Part shown: positions 1-12,283 of the stretch, piece by piece
Numbering within the stretch: the stretch's first letter is position 1
How the letters are laid out: each line of letters begins with the position of its first letter
Assembly (NCBI RefSeq): GCF_020921035.1
Contig: NC_063152.1
Span: 25,667,903 to 25,731,902, forward strand
Direction of reading: 5' to 3'
DNA from: Rhodamnia argentea
Taxonomy: Eukaryota; Streptophyta; Magnoliopsida; Myrtales; Myrtaceae
DNA: 64,000 nt
The notes under the pieces: model-generated
Seen by the model: the letters and a program-made list of their open reading frames with translations, nothing else
Database searches by the model: none
What the model was told of the DNA's origin: nothing
Position numbers and translations under genes: made by a program

Positions 1-18
1 TTCTGTATTTTTTTTCCC

Positions 19-101
19 CATTCTCACGTGAAGCTCTCTGGCCGTATGTGAATTATGTGTGCCTCCTCCCCGTCGTGTTGTGAACAAACTCCCTATTTAT
101 A
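19..101 (-). promoter_or_regulatory. Possible promoter and leader of a gene running off the left edge
   Basis: Read on the minus strand, a TATAAATA box (94-101) is followed by about 70 bases of leader and an ATG at position 21. Only seven codons remain before the window ends, so the product cannot be named. The spacing of TATA box to ATG resembles that of the PME genes in this window. The box could be a chance AT-rich match. Confidence 0.3.
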
Positions 102-943
102 GAACAAATTAGGTTTCGTTTTGTTTTTTTAAAAAAAAGTCCCTTAACTATTGCAATTTGATCAGACAAAATATTCCATTTCATAAAGTTTTTTTCAATT
201 AATGAGCATCCTTAATTAAAAGGCTTTTCCCAAATAAAACTTTAAATGGGCTGGTTTAAACTCAAATTAGACCTCAAGACCTTAATGAATTTTTCGAGTT
301 GCCCCCTAGCTTTTGCTTCCCCGCTTCTTTTTTCCTGCCTCATTAAATGTAATGCAATGTAATGCAATATGATGCTAAAAATGATTTGATTATTTTTGGT
401 AGGAATTAAAATTAATTCTTTTAAAATAATGACTAAAAAGATAGTCAAAATTTAGGTGTCACTAATAATCTGGGTCAATGAATTTTTTTTTTTAGCCAAT
501 GCTCTGTTTCAATCACTGTAACTTGCAAATATACGATTTTATCATCTTTCCATCGTTTCCTCGTAAATGGCTATTATTGACTCTTTTATGTAAGCTTATA
601 ATGAAAGGCTTAAATAAGCTAATTTGTTCAATCTATTGACTTAGACTTGTATCTTTGCTTCGTGGAAAGGCTCAAATCGTCAAATAATTTGCTTTTTTTT
701 TTTTTTTGTCTCGGGGATCGATTCATGGTGGTTTGAACAAATACGATTCAATTGGAGACTCCGGTGATTATTAAACTTTTCTTTGCGCTATGATATGGGA
801 TTTAGGCCAAGGAGAGGAAACCCAATATGCCAATACTGAAAATGAGATACATAGGGAGAATAAAAGATGTGAAAATCACCATAAAAGTACAATCTTGAAA
901 GAATAACAACTTTGTAATTATGAAAGAATGTAAATTTGATCAC
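102..943. other. Intergenic, no gene seen
   Basis: This is AT-rich sequence with several homopolymer T runs. No frame shows a recognisable protein and no repeat family found elsewhere in the window is evident. Confidence 0.5.
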
Positions 944-949
944 TTTATT
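944..949 (-). terminator. Candidate polyadenylation signal of the first PME gene
   Basis: AATAAA on the minus strand lies about 160 bases downstream of the stop codon of the minus-strand PME copy, a normal 3'-UTR distance in plants. No transcript evidence is available. Confidence 0.4.
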
Positions 950-1107
950 ACAAAGGATATCTAAAACGAATGGGAACTCTAAATGAAAGAATTTTTTGCT
1001 TGTTTTCTATGTGCTGCATAGTGACAGAACGCAAGTTTCCCTTGTGAGCCGCCTTGTACTCCTGTAAGACTTGCATTCCCCCTTCGATTTTCCCAAATTT
1101 AAAAGGC

Positions 1108-2827
1108 TTAAAGGCCGGATGTGTATGGCACCCCGGTGGCAGGCAACCAAGAGCCGCCGGCAATGAAGCTCCCAACAGCGAACTTAGAAGCCTCTGTCGC
1201 GCTTGTGATAACATGGTAACCTGCCCATGTGACCCTATTAGCGGTCGATGACCCGGGGCCTGTGTTTAGATACTCTCCATAGTATAGGGTGTCGAGGGCA
1301 AAGTTGCCATCCCACTCCATCCAACCGGCAGAATTAACCAAGCTATCAAGATAAGTTTTCATGAAAACAGTCCTGGAATATTTTTGCCACGGCCTACCAA
1401 GGTAGGTCTTAACGGAGCTTTGAACCGATTTTAGGTCCGAAGCTGCGGTGACCTTGCAATTGTGGATAGAAATGCCAGTATTCTGGTTTGGGTCGGTTCG
1501 GCCTTGTGCGATCACCGTATTGACCTTGTTAGGAGGGTTTCTAGCATAGATGTTGCAGTTCCGGAAAACAACAGCCGCATTCCCAAAGATGAAGTCGACG
1601 GTGCCGTAGATATCACACTCTCTGTAGAATTGACGCTCCGAATGAACATAGAGAGTGTCTTGATAACCCTCAAAGCCACATCTATAGAACACCGAGAGAT
1701 CGGAGCCGGAGCGCAAAGCAACGGCTTGGTGATTTGCTGCACCAGCTGTGTTGCGGAAAGTGATATCTTGTGCGATGAATCCATCACCAACTACAGCTGA
1801 AATTCGAGATGAGAAAGATTATTAGAAGTACAACAAAATACTCCAAAAAACTTAACTATTTGTTTCCTAATAAGTTGATACATATAGAAGATATAAATAG
1901 AATTTTTTTTTTCAATTTTGGTGTTCATTGTGAATAATCATGAGTAGCTCATATTATATTAACTTACCGACAGTTGCTGAATTGAAGGTGGTAGAGCCTC
2001 CTCCAACACTTTTGCTTCCGGTAATTATGGTCTTCCCGATACCATCACCGACGAACATAATGTTCTCCAATTTTGATGCAACTTCGAGATTCTCCTTATA
2101 AGTACCGGCCTTGATGTAGATGATGTACCTAGCGGTACCTGACCGCTTTGATGCCGCCGTTATGGCTTCACTAATCGTCTTGTAGTTCTCCCGAACCGTC
2201 CTGTGCCACAACAAGATTGGCCTTAGACGCCGGGGATGAAGACTGCAAGAGCTTTCGGTCGCCAGGCCTCACCCAAGTTGGAAATCCCTTCGTGTAGTTA
2301 GGCGGAGTGTAGGGGGCATAATTTAGGGCCAAAGTGTTCCTTATCAAATCGGAAACATTGTTTGACATCAAAGGCAGTACATTTTCAGGGACGCCTAATT
2401 CGATGAACCCGGCTCGGCACGTCTCGAGATTGGTCAAGGCCGTGCTGAGCCACGTCTGCGCCTCATCTTGTGTGCACTCGTGGACGATAGTTCGGTTTAG
2501 ACGAAGAACCGTGTGCTCATACAGCTGGAGGCAATCGGCCCAAGCAGCCTTCTCGCGCTCATTGCTGCACTTCGGCCCTAGCGAGTGCGTGTTGCTATGG
2601 GCCAGTTGAGCTCTCTCGAGTGCGAGTTGCATCGAGACCTTGAGGAAATCGGATTTTTCCTTGATGGGAGCTTGCTTCGGGTTGTGGGTCAAGAAGTACT
2701 CACAAGGCTGTGGGTACGGCATTTTGCTGCACCAGGATTTGACATCGCTAGAGGAATAGGCAGAAATGGTTTGAGATAGCAATAGAGGCAAGAAGAGAAG
2801 GATCATCAACTTTGGACGAAAAGCCAT
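1108..2827 (-). pseudogene. Pectin methylesterase (PMEI + PME domains), first copy, frameshifted
   Basis: Type-I pectinesterase, which removes methyl esters from homogalacturonan in the cell wall. Exon 1 is 2827-1968 and exon 2 is 1796-1108; the 171-bp intron (1967-1797) has GTAAGT and CAG ends and phase 1. Exon 1 encodes a signal peptide, a PMEI pro-domain with its cysteines (SWC, QPC, ADC, ETC) and the GDRKLL processing motif. Exon 2 keeps the catalytic motifs [21 protein letters not shown] and YLGRPW and ends in TSGL. One extra base around 2188-2191, just after DGSG, shifts the frame and gives a TAG at 2171-2173. As read, the product is 218 residues: signal peptide plus PMEI domain only. 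Without the extra base the length is 515 residues, normal for the family and equal to the intact paralogue at 9802. The protein resembles the citrus pectinesterase-2 type. The frame break could also be a sequencing error. Confidence 0.9.
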
Positions 2828-2930
2828 TTTGGTATTGTGTTGCCAATGGTATCCGACGCAACGATGCAAGAAGGAGTCTTGAGATTGTGATAAAACTCTT
2901 GAGTTTGGTGATTAAATGCCTTGAATCGTT

Positions 2931-2943
2931 TCCTTTTATATAG
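2931..2943 (-). promoter_or_regulatory. TATA box of the first PME copy
   Basis: CTATATAAAAGGA on the minus strand lies about 105 bases upstream of the ATG at 2827. The same CTATATAAAGG core sits upstream of both other PME copies, which supports it as the ancestral promoter of the family. Confidence 0.7.
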
Positions 2944-3733
2944 AAGTGAGATGTAGCCACCAGATCTCCATGCATGCACCATGCAACTTCGCTTTTCGCC
3001 ACTTGATTTTTTCTCGTTTTGGGGCTCTACTTCAGCTTATCGCAATGAAGATTCAAAATACGACAAATTGGTCAACTTTTGAACGAGAATGAGAAGAAAG
3101 AAAATGTGCACTTTGTCACCCACCTAATCTCTCGGCTACCCTAGTTTGGATTGATAAAGACGTGTACTTTGACTTTTCCTGTAAGGTTGGCAATGATACC
3201 ATGCAAATCCGATAAAGTAAAAAAGAGAGGAACAAAGGGAAGATGAAATGAAACGCGCTGTTGACACACGTGTGAGCAAATTGTTCGCAATCTACTTTTA
3301 ACAAAGTCTTTAAAATACTGCCCTCCATCTGAGTCCTTGCTAGTTATGGAATTTTCCTTTTTGGCCTTTTGCTCCAACCACATATAAGTACAAGATCATG
3401 GGAGTTGCACAATTTATCAGGTTTGGTTTGAGTTGGTTCCAGTTTGGCCTAAACTGTTTAAAATTTGGAGTAATGGGGCGATAACATAGTAAATGGTGTG
3501 GACATTTTACTCCGAACAGAGAATGATATAGTTTATATCTTAATTTCTCTTAAGTTATATGAATGGCAAGAAAATCTAATTCAAATAGGTCAACCAGGAA
3601 TCTTTGAGACACTTTATAGATCGGGTAAGATGCGATGAAAAGCACATCGGATATATATATGTGTGTGTGTGTGTGTCATGAACAGTTATACGATATGGGA
3701 TTTGCACTTTTCAAGTAAATGCAGATGTATAGA
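2944..3733. other. Intergenic, upstream of the first PME copy
   Basis: No gene is seen. The stretch probably includes distal promoter sequence. It contains a short TA/GT microsatellite at about 3651-3675. Confidence 0.4.
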
Positions 3734-4030
3734 GGAAATTGCTAAAAAAGTCCTAAGTCTATTGTAATTGTACCCATTGAGTCATAAACTTTTTTTTAAG
3801 CGATTTAGTTCTAAACTTTTTGTAACTTTGTCAATTCGGTCCATTCGGCAGATTTTGGCTATTTGCATGGCGACCTCATCAAGGAAGAAGAGGGAAGGGA
3901 AGGGAAAATAAAAAAATAAAAGAGAATATTAAAATATCATGTCATCAGCCGGCCGGCCAAAATTTCATCAAATGAATTAAAATGGCACAATTGCAATAGG
4001 TTTAGGACTTTTTTGATAAAAATATTTTCC
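3734..4030. mobile_element. Small foldback (inverted-repeat) element, family F1
   Basis: The left end reads GGAAATTGCTAAAAAAGTCC followed by CTAAGTCTATTG. The right end reads CAATAGGTTTAGGACTT followed by TTTTGATAAAA, which is its reverse complement with few changes. The arms carry the diagnostic phrases of the family (my label F1): a run meaning 'calculated-to-pair' AGTCCTAAACCTATTGCAAT on one side and its complement on the other. This is a short copy of about 300 bp with almost no GC-rich core. It has no coding capacity and is MITE-like. Confidence 0.75.
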
Positions 4031-5104
4031 CAAATGATGAATTACACGCTAGTTTTTTGGCTGTATCATCATTACATTTCTTAACTGCAGAAAACTGCAA
4101 AATACATGTGCCTATGTAGATGCATTACGCGAATGTAAGGATACTATGACAATTGATTCGGGTTAGTTTTCTGGCGCAAAAAAACGTGGCTAGAAAACTT
4201 TGAGCGGGGCCTATATTGTGATGTTGGAAATATTACCCAATCAATTATGAACATGTTGTGATGACACCAATTCAGTTGTAGACTTTTCAATTCTAATGGA
4301 GTCCTTTCGACCAATTTTTGTTGAAAACCAACCGACTTGTCGGTACATCCGATGAAGACTAGATCGACAAATCAGCGATTTTCGACACAATAATTGGCCG
4401 GAAGGAGCACATTGGAATCTTGTGCAAAAATTTAAGACCCAATTGATAAAGTTGAAATGTTTATAACTTAAATTAGCATCCGTACAATATGTTTACGCAC
4501 TTCCCTTTTGATATTGGATATGTCTCTTGTTCCACAGAGTCTATGTCCAGAGACTAGTGCGCTTGTAGATGAGTGTCACGGCCTGGAACCACTACGATAT
4601 GAATTCGAACGCGGGGTAAAGGCGATCACGGGCCCATCATCCCATTGGTGTCCACCCAAGGCCAGCCAATCCCGGTTATGTAGGAGGCCAGATAGACAGG
4701 TCTTGACAAGACATTCATCTATTAAGCCAGGCCTGCCAAGCTCGCCCGGACCTAATCAATTTAATATTAACTCTTCAATAAATCTGTCTACATTGATCGT
4801 GTGTTTGAACTTCAAATTTGATTGGCCCCGAAAAAGCTTTGCGGCTAAGCTTCCTCTTGATTCAACACACCTATTTTCTCCCGAAGGACGAAGACTTTGC
4901 AAGCAAACCCTACATATCCAAGACACTGGAGACAAGTTGAATTACTGTTACTGAGCATGATAACGACGCGTGGGACCCCTAAGTGGGTCCAACTGTTTTG
5001 CCGGGGACCGCCGTGCATTTTGGTTCCGTTGGTTTTTCTTGGTTCACAGACGCCGCAAGTGGAAGGAACCTTCTTTCCGACAAGGTACCACGTCGGACGC
5101 GTAC

Positions 5105-5170
5105 GAGAAAACCGTCGCCATTGCCTCTAGACGTTGGAGGAATTCAAAAACCGGAGGTCAAAGTCTCTTG
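5105..5170 (+). repeat. Fragment matching the triplicated block
   Basis: The sequence around CCGTCGCCATTGCCTCTAGA, continuing into TTGGAGGAATTC, matches the interior of units A (about 16106) and C (about 20930) of the tandem array at 14.5-23.4 kb. The element that makes up part of that array is therefore also dispersed on the other side of the second PME gene. Confidence 0.5.
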
Positions 5171-6702
5171 TTGTTTCATTAGTTCATGAGTTAGTCGAAA
5201 AGGACAGAGATTCGCACGTAGTAGCGTTCCCATTTGAGCAATGAAATGAACGGTTTAAGCTTTTGGGATAAACGGTTTGTTTAACCCGATAAGAGTGAAA
5301 AAACTGCTCAATTATATTTTTAATAAAGGCGATAACAATTGTCGCTGTTTGATATAGTAGGTAATTATACTAGAAATTATTAGGAAACCCCAAACAGCAA
5401 GAAATATTAGATAAGATCGAAAGTATCTGGATACATAGGCTAACACTTAAAACCGGTTCGAACCGATGATAATGAAGGATTTTCAGGTTGAAAATGACCT
5501 CGGGAGGATACTCGGATTTGTCCTCGATATAGTACTTCGAGTGAGATTTTGAGACCGGTATTACGTGCTCCTTAACTCTTCTAAGATGGCGAAATTTGAA
5601 GGTCAATTGAATATATGTGTGGCAGAGTTTTAGACGAATCCAAGCAGTTCATCGTGTTTATTGATTCTCAACACTTCACATCCTTGTCTAGCACTCCCAA
5701 TTTATGTTATCTTAATCTACTTTCTATTTCCATTTCTTCTATATCAAAATGGACGAAGACTTCAAGAGTACGACCATGTACACATTCTATGCACGGCAAG
5801 GGCATAAATGAGAATTGAGGTGCAACTTAAATAGGTAAGATTTGAAAATGAAAACTTGTTTAAGGCATTGAAATTCTTATGATTTGACATCGCGTCTCTG
5901 CATGCCCCACGCCTTTGTTGCTCCTTCAACAAATATTGTACGATTCACGAATTATTTAGCTCAGGCCCCCATTGACGATCGGACACGTCAAATGTCAGGT
6001 ACCTCAACCTTCTCGTCACACCCTAAGCCCGGCCGCCTTAAGACCTTTCCTTCTAGATATGGTAGCCCGTGATTTCTTCCTCCTTCGACGGAGCAAGTTT
6101 TAGTATGTGTCCCGCAAGGAAGAAGAAAAGAAAATCACCAGCCCGTAGATTGCTAAAGCCATCATATCCATCCTTGCTTCACCATTAGAGTGAAATTGTT
6201 TGAAAGTGAGTAAAAAATCCCCAGACACACCGTGCCCCTCACCCGGCCTTTTCATAGGAATGAATGACCACGGTGGTAGTACATTTTGGCGTAATAGGAA
6301 GGCTGGTGATTTGGCGAGAGTTCTTGATAAGAGCGGATCTATTATATAATAGAAGGAATTGAACAAGTTGCCGGAATTTCAACAATGAGTTCCCTAATGA
6401 GATACGGATTAGAACCTAGACGACCGATGCAAAAGTCTTTTGACTCTCAAATCCGGGATGTGATATGGTTCCGAAGGATGAACTGGATATGAACGGTTCC
6501 CATAAGATTTCATTCTTGAACAAAAATACATTTTTTGATTTATTTCATCTGTTCTATGACCGGAACAACTATCAAACCATCTGTTTTTCGATTCGGTGTG
6601 TCTTCAGCGAGCCAACTAATCTATCTAATCTAAACTACTAATCTACTAAACAACTATTAGACAATCAGCCAACACTCTTTTCTGTCTTTCGAGATCCGCG
6701 AA

Positions 6703-6891
6703 ATGGCCCATTTTCACGCGGAAGACTTATTCGAGGTCAAGGTGGAAATTCTAAGACAAATGGCACACCTTGATCCAATGGCAGAAGGCTATTGGCTGGG
6801 ACGCGTAGCTCGGGCGCTCGATAATCCCAAAACATCTACGGGGAAGAAAGTCTCGAAGAAGCTTTATGCGAATGCTACCTTGGACATTTAA
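6703..6891 (+). CDS. Short hypothetical open frame, possible gene fragment
   Basis: This frame has 62 codons, with an ATG in good context after a purine-rich stretch and amino-acid composition that looks protein-like (central RVARALDNPKTSTG). I do not recognise the family with confidence. It could be a broken exon of a larger gene, because no intron signals or continuation were found. It may equally be a chance frame. Confidence 0.2.
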   Translation: MAHFHAEDLFEVKVEILRQMAHLDPMAEGYWLGRVARALDNPKTSTGKKVSKKLYANATLDI

Positions 6892-7094
6892 CGATCAATT
6901 AACGACAATTGACACCACATTAGCAATTTTCGTTAGTCTACTTGATGGAAGGATGACATCGCTCCCAATTATAAATTTTAAATCGTCATTTTTTTGTATG
7001 TCATGTAGCACATGATTATTATCGTGCTATTCGATCTTCGTGTTATTTTCTCATCATGTTTGCATCATGAATTTCCATGTCAAGTTGCATGTGA

Positions 7095-7796
7095 TTTTTT
7101 TTTTTTTTGGCCGATTAAGTCCTACATCTTTTTTAATTGTATCAATTCAATTCATCCGACCAATTTTTGCCTACCAATGCTAATGTGGATGTCGACCGGC
7201 GACATGATATATTATTATTTTATTTTTCCTTTTTTCTCTTCTTTTTTTCCTTTCCTCTTCTTCTTCCAGCCTATCGCCGGACCTCGGTGACTAGCCAGCG
7301 AGGTTGACCTCACCGAGTGAAGCTCGCCAGCCACTAGCAAGGACGAACCTCAATGTCGCTAGGCGAGGGCAGCCTCCCCCAGCCACCACAAGGTCGAGCT
7401 TCGCCAAACAATGGTGATGCTCGGCCTTGTCGGGCAAGGCTTGACCTCACCCAGCAACGGCGAGGCTCACTCCCGCCAATGGTAGGTAGGGGCAAGCTTC
7501 GCCTAAAGTCAACGAGGTCGATCTTGTCGATTGTCACCTCCGATTGGTTGCCAAGGTCTTGCAACTAGCTGGAGGAAGAAGAGGGAAGAAAAAAATTTAA
7601 AAATTTAAAAAAACTAAAAATTAAAAAAAAAGTAATTATAATATTATTGGCACCAGGCTAGCCTGCCAAAATTGGCTCAATTGACTGAATTTGCATAATT
7701 TTAAAAGGTTTAGGACTTGATCAACCAAAGAAAAAAGTTTAAAACTAAATTAGCACAATTTCAATAGGCTTATGAATTTTTTTGGTAATTTTCGCT
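7095..7796. mobile_element. Foldback element, family F1, with GC-rich core
   Basis: The right arm ends in CAATAGGCTTATGAATTTTT then TTGGTAATTTTC, typical of family F1. The left arm starts inside the element (GATTAAGTCCTACATC), so the outermost left end is lost or replaced by a T run. The core (about 7270-7570) is GC-rich and full of CTCGCC/GGCGAG words that pair with each other. There is no coding capacity: open frames across the core occur on both strands only because of its base composition. Confidence 0.65.
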
Positions 7797-8458
7797 ATGT
7801 TAATCCATCTCCCACGTAAACAAACCCCTGGACCTAAGATCCTAGGTTTTGTATGACTAGTTCCTTCACAAGACCACTTAGGTAGCTAACTTTTTCATTA
7901 TTACCTGAGCCTTTAGGTATCCAATTGATCCAGATTCTTCCGAAATGATAGGTGGTAACTCTAGTACGGTATTTAAGTTCATGGTCGTTTTTGCATCTCG
8001 TAGATTATTACCCTTACTTAGGGTTTATGATGATCCTAGGAATCGAGGTGCTACTAACTCGGCAACACCCGATTTCCAAAACTCGAGGTTCCACGGCCAC
8101 CGTCAGCCCTCGACATCCGCTAGTACACGAGTGGCTAATCGTCGATCCCAAATGAACCCTTGGCACATATCGTTGCATAAAGATATTCCAATTCCAATTC
8201 TAGACGGGCTCCTTACTTTGGAACCAATGGTTCTTACTTCATTAAGCCACGATGACCATCCATGCATCTAGATCGCACGACCAGTTTATGCCAAAAAAAT
8301 AAAAATAGAAAAGATAACCCCATAAAGAATGAATTCTCACTTTCAAGTTTCAAGGTTGCTAGATGCACGTCTTTACGGAAATGTCGTCGTTCTTTCCCCC
8401 TCACCCTTCTTCAGTTGGAATGTTCTCAAATTACACGAAGTTTGCATTCTCAAATTAA
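7797..8458. other. Intergenic, no gene seen
   Basis: Open frames here are short and overlap on the same strand, with no recognisable domain. I see no repeat family shared with the rest of the window. Confidence 0.4.
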
Positions 8459-8612
8459 GGGCGTGTGTATTTGGAAAAATTCATTTTCCAAATTTTAAGT
8501 ACGCATGTTTTTTTACTATAAATAGTTTTCTGTCGACCGATCATTTTCAGCAAACCAAATTACGTGAAAGTTTTATTCTTGAAAAAAGAAATCACTCAAA
8601 CAAATACACCCC
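8459..8612. mobile_element. Short TIR element (MITE), family F3
   Basis: It begins GGGCGTGTGTATTTG and ends CAAACAAATACACCCC, an imperfect terminal inverted repeat. The interior phrase GTCGACCGATCATTTTCAGC followed by AAACCAAA recurs in the element at 61722-61927. The length is about 154 bp with no coding capacity. The terminal motif fits hAT-like non-autonomous elements, but no clean target-site duplication was seen. Confidence 0.6.
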
Positions 8613-9736
8613 AAACTTCGCTCTCTCCATATCATTTCCGTAGGACACCCGCCTAAATGATCAGTAAAATGAACGCTCACTAATCGTTGTTTTATTGAAA
8701 AAACTAGGGTCCACTTTGCCATTGGAGCCACCAAATCATCTATTGCCCATGGAAGAAAAATAATCGACATATGAAGATAGGTCCATACTCGAAAGGGAAA
8801 TGCTTCCATGACGGTATTGTTAGGGATGGTGCAATCTCAACCATAGGTTCGCACACCATTACGGCGTGTTTTGCATAAAACACCCATTGATTGGGAGATC
8901 GTGTCATCGGAAATAACCGACAATATTGTCAAACTATTAGGCTAGCAGCTTCTAGAAAAGGGCAAAGGCACCACTAGTTCACAAACTTCTATCAAAATGT
9001 TCAATCAGGTCTCCGAGGCTCCACTAAACTATAACCTTTCTTGTTCATGTTAATCATAGTTGGACGGTATAGAAAATATTCTCCACAAGCGGTCTCATTC
9101 ACCCTTCGATGTGGTGATCGACGAGGTAGAGCAATCACAATCACACAATGACCTAATCAAATAATAATGAAGGCGGTCCATCGGAGAAATTTTTTTCCGC
9201 TGAATCATAATTTCCACCGGGGAAAATGACCCTCACGCGCGGGGCGGCCTATAGAAGACTCGGTTGAAAGTTTGATGAGCAAAACCGCGAGCCAATCAAT
9301 TTGACTTGCAATTCCAATCGGGCTTAGGTCAATACATTCATAGCTGGTTGTGGGTCTAAATCGTTGGATCTATTAGATTTCCAAGAACGCATACGAACGT
9401 GTCAACAACGCGTTATTAGCCTCTCTCAAGTCTCCACCTCATTGTTGTTTTTGAATGTATCCATATGTCAACTCTCCACGTATAAGAAGAGTCAAATACA
9501 CTATCTATCCAATTTCTAACCTTAGTATAATGTACATTCTTCAAAAAAGTAACATATCCAAAGAATTATGCTTGTTGGCAAGTATGATTTCGTCCTTCTT
9601 TATTCATATTCGTGACTATTTTTTTTTTTTTTTTGTTCCGTAGACCAAAACACGAAAAGGGAAAGATGGTGCATGCCCATTATTATTTGTGCTGCCCTAT
9701 TTCCAAGTTCCAACCACCGCCTTTTCGTTCACTTTC
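8613..9736. other. Intergenic and distal promoter of the second PME copy
   Basis: The block at about 8835-8955 (phrase TTTTGCATAAAACACC) matches the block at about 24070-24175 upstream of the third PME copy. The duplication that produced the two plus-strand PMEs therefore included at least part of their upstream region. No gene is seen. Confidence 0.55.
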
Positions 9737-9744
9737 TATATAAA
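9737..9744 (+). promoter_or_regulatory. TATA box of the second PME copy
   Basis: TATATAAA, in the context CTATATAAAGGAACCAA, ends 57 bases upstream of the ATG at 9802. The same context with minor changes occurs upstream of the third copy (24546), and both are followed by a C/A-rich leader containing AGGCAAA. Confidence 0.75.
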
Positions 9745-9801
9745 GGAACCAAATCAAGGCAAAGAACAACCTCATAGATTCACCAACTTCATCAAATCTC
9801 C

Positions 9802-12283
9802 ATGATGGATCTTCTTCAAAAGTTCATAGCCTTTGTCTTCCTCTCTCTCTTGATCTCTCCTTCCATTTCTGGCTTCTCAATAGGTGATGCCAAATCTTGG
9901 TGCAGCAAAATGCCTTACCCACAGCCATGTGAGTACTTCTTGACCCACAACCCTAGGGAAACCCCCATCAAGCAAAAATCCGACTTCCTCAAGGTCTCAA
10001 TGCAGCTCGCGCTCGAGCGAGCCTTGCGGGCTCAGAGCAACACCAACTCGCTGGGCTCTAAGTGCCGTAACGAGCGTGAGAAGGCCGCGTGGGCCGACTG
10101 CCTCCAGCTCTACGAGCAAACCGTTGTCCGCCTCAACCAAACCGTCGACCTCAAGTGCACCCAAGAAGACGCGCAGACGTGGCTCAGCACGGCCCTGACC
10201 AACCTCGAGACCTGTCGGGCTGGGTTCGTCGAGCTTGGTGTCTCGGACTACGTGTTGCCTTTGATGTCGAATAATGTTACGAAATTGATAAGCAACACTT
10301 TGGCCCTAAACTATGTGCCGTACAAGCTGCCGAGCTACACCAATGGGTTCCCCAAGTGGGTGAGGCCCGGTGATCGGAAGCTCTTGCAGTCCTCATCCCC
10401 GGCGCCTAAGGCCAATATTGTGGTGGCCAAGGACGGTTCTGGGAAGTACAAGACCATTAAAGAAGCCATAACCGCAGCATCGAAAAGGTCCGGAACCGCG
10501 AGGTACGTGATCTACATCAAGGCCGGGACATATAAGGAGAACATTGAAGTAGGTAGCAAATTGAAGAACATCATGTTTGTGGGAGATGGTATTGGGAAGA
10601 CCATTATCACCGGAAGCAAAAGCGTGGGTGGAGGATCTACCACCTTCAATTCGGCCACTGTTGGTAAGTACTATCAGTTTGATATTAACCTTTTGAATAT
10701 TTCTCGTTCAGCTAAGTCTATTCGTGTAGTAAAACAAGGGTAACGCCGGTGCTTTTAATCTACCTAAGTTAAGCGAACGAATTACGATTTGGCCGCTGCT
10801 AAATAATTAATTAAGCCCTGAGGGAACAATTATGGTCCTTGACTTTAACCCGGTCAAGCAATGACTTCATGAAGGAGACGTACACATCCATCACATGTCA
10901 TCTATCGTCAACGAAAGGGACAGCATCCGACGACATTTTAACGTGTCTATTCATGGACGCCACGCAAAATTTTCTTTGGCTGGTCCGTTGCCTCCAAATG
11001 GCGGTCAATAGGTGCTATTAATTGCTCTCATTGATTTTCTTGACGATGAAGTCCATATTTTCTACATTTCTAGATTGTTTTGGAGAGAAAGCAATTGTGC
11101 ATATTGAAATTTATAATTAATTGTTAAGTTCTTGGCGCACGACAAACGTTGAATAAGTGGATGCAGTTCAGAATTAAATGTATAGATGCAATGGATACTA
11201 AGCCTAGATCATGAATGCCACATTGACGAAAGATGGGACAAAGGATAATGCGTCTCAATTCTTATGTGATACGATCGTTCACCCATTTGGAAATCCTAGC
11301 AGTAAAAGCGTAAGTGACAAGTACATGTTTTGTACTTAAATTTCCATTTTTTTTTTCCTAGGCAATTTACGGCTTTTTGAATGTTTATTAGTCATCTAGA
11401 TGATCAAAATATGTTTAACAATGAAGCAAATCTAGAACAAGAAAGGGATTATTGACGTCAGTCTGTGGGGACATACGAGATTGCGACTTCTTTTGTCGTG
11501 AAAAGTCACGTAACTTTGCGTGTTATAATGAAAAGTGCTGTTTAGTCCTATACTTTGACCTCGCCTTCTCATCTAATCTTTCTTGCCTTTTCAGCCGTTG
11601 TTGGCGACGGATTTGTGGCCCAGGACATCACTTTCCGCAACACGGCCGGCGCGGCCAATCACCAAGCGGTTGCCCTACGGTCCGGCTCTGATCTCTCTGT
11701 CTTCTACAAATGCAGCTTCGAAGGCTATCAAGACACCCTTTATGTCCACTCTGAGCGGCAATTTTACAAAGAATGCAACATCTATGGGACAGTGGACTTC
11801 ATCTTCGGAAATGCCGCAGTTGTTTTGCAAAATTGCAACATCTATCCACGAAACCCTCCCAACAAAACTAACACTATCACCGCACAAGGTCGGACCGACC
11901 CGAATCAAAATACCGGCATCTCCATCCACAATTGCCGGGTCACCGCAGCTTCGGACCTAAAACCGGTCCAAAGTTCTGTTAAGACTTACCTCGGTAGGCC
12001 ATGGAAAGAATATTCTAGAACCGTCTTCATGAAGACTTATCTTGATAGCTTGATCCACCCTGCTGGTTGGATGGAGTGGAGCGGCAACTTTGCTCTCAAG
12101 ACCTTGTACTATGGTGAGTACATGAACACCGGACCCGGGTCATCAACTAAGAACAGAGTGAAATGGGGTGGCTATCGGGTCATAACTAGCGCGTCGGAGG
12201 CGTCCAAGTTCACTGTCGGGAACTTCATCGCTGGCAACTCTTGGTTGCCGGCGACAAGCGTGCCTTTCACTTCCGGCCTCTAG
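9802..12283 (+). CDS. Pectin methylesterase (PMEI + PME domains), second copy, intact
   Basis: Secreted type-I pectinesterase acting on methylated pectin in the wall. Exon 1 is 9802-10663 and exon 2 is 11595-12283, joined in phase 1 (G|CC) with GTAAGT and TTTTCAG ends; the protein has 516 residues. Residues 1-24 form a hydrophobic signal peptide. The PMEI domain spans about 28-170, with Cys34, 43, 88, 100, 120 and 138. The RKLL processing site is at 192-195. The catalytic domain runs from about 205 to 510 and contains Gln311, Gln333, Asp334 (acid/base), Asp355 (nucleophile), Arg422 and Trp424 at family spacing. Two adjacent ATGs (9802, 9805) are possible starts. It is the only PME here with no frame break, so it is the likely functional gene of the trio. 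It resembles citrus pectinesterase 2. Confidence 0.95.

Larger units (their letters stand above)
4031..7094. other. Intergenic, no convincing gene
   Basis: No frame gives a protein I recognise. There is a short match to the triplicated block at about 5105-5170 and a 62-codon open frame at 6703, both listed separately. The rest appears to be decayed unique or old repeat sequence. Confidence 0.45.

Noticed and set aside
3651-3675. TA/GT dinucleotide run
   Set aside because: An ordinary microsatellite with no evident role.
7334-7568. Overlapping frames on both strands rich in Arg, Gly and Ser
   Set aside because: They fall in the GC-rich core of a foldback element and reflect composition only.
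11675-11929. Minus-strand reading frame inside exon 2 of the second PME, with counterparts in the other copies
   Set aside because: It mirrors the conserved coding strand and has no start context or domain.
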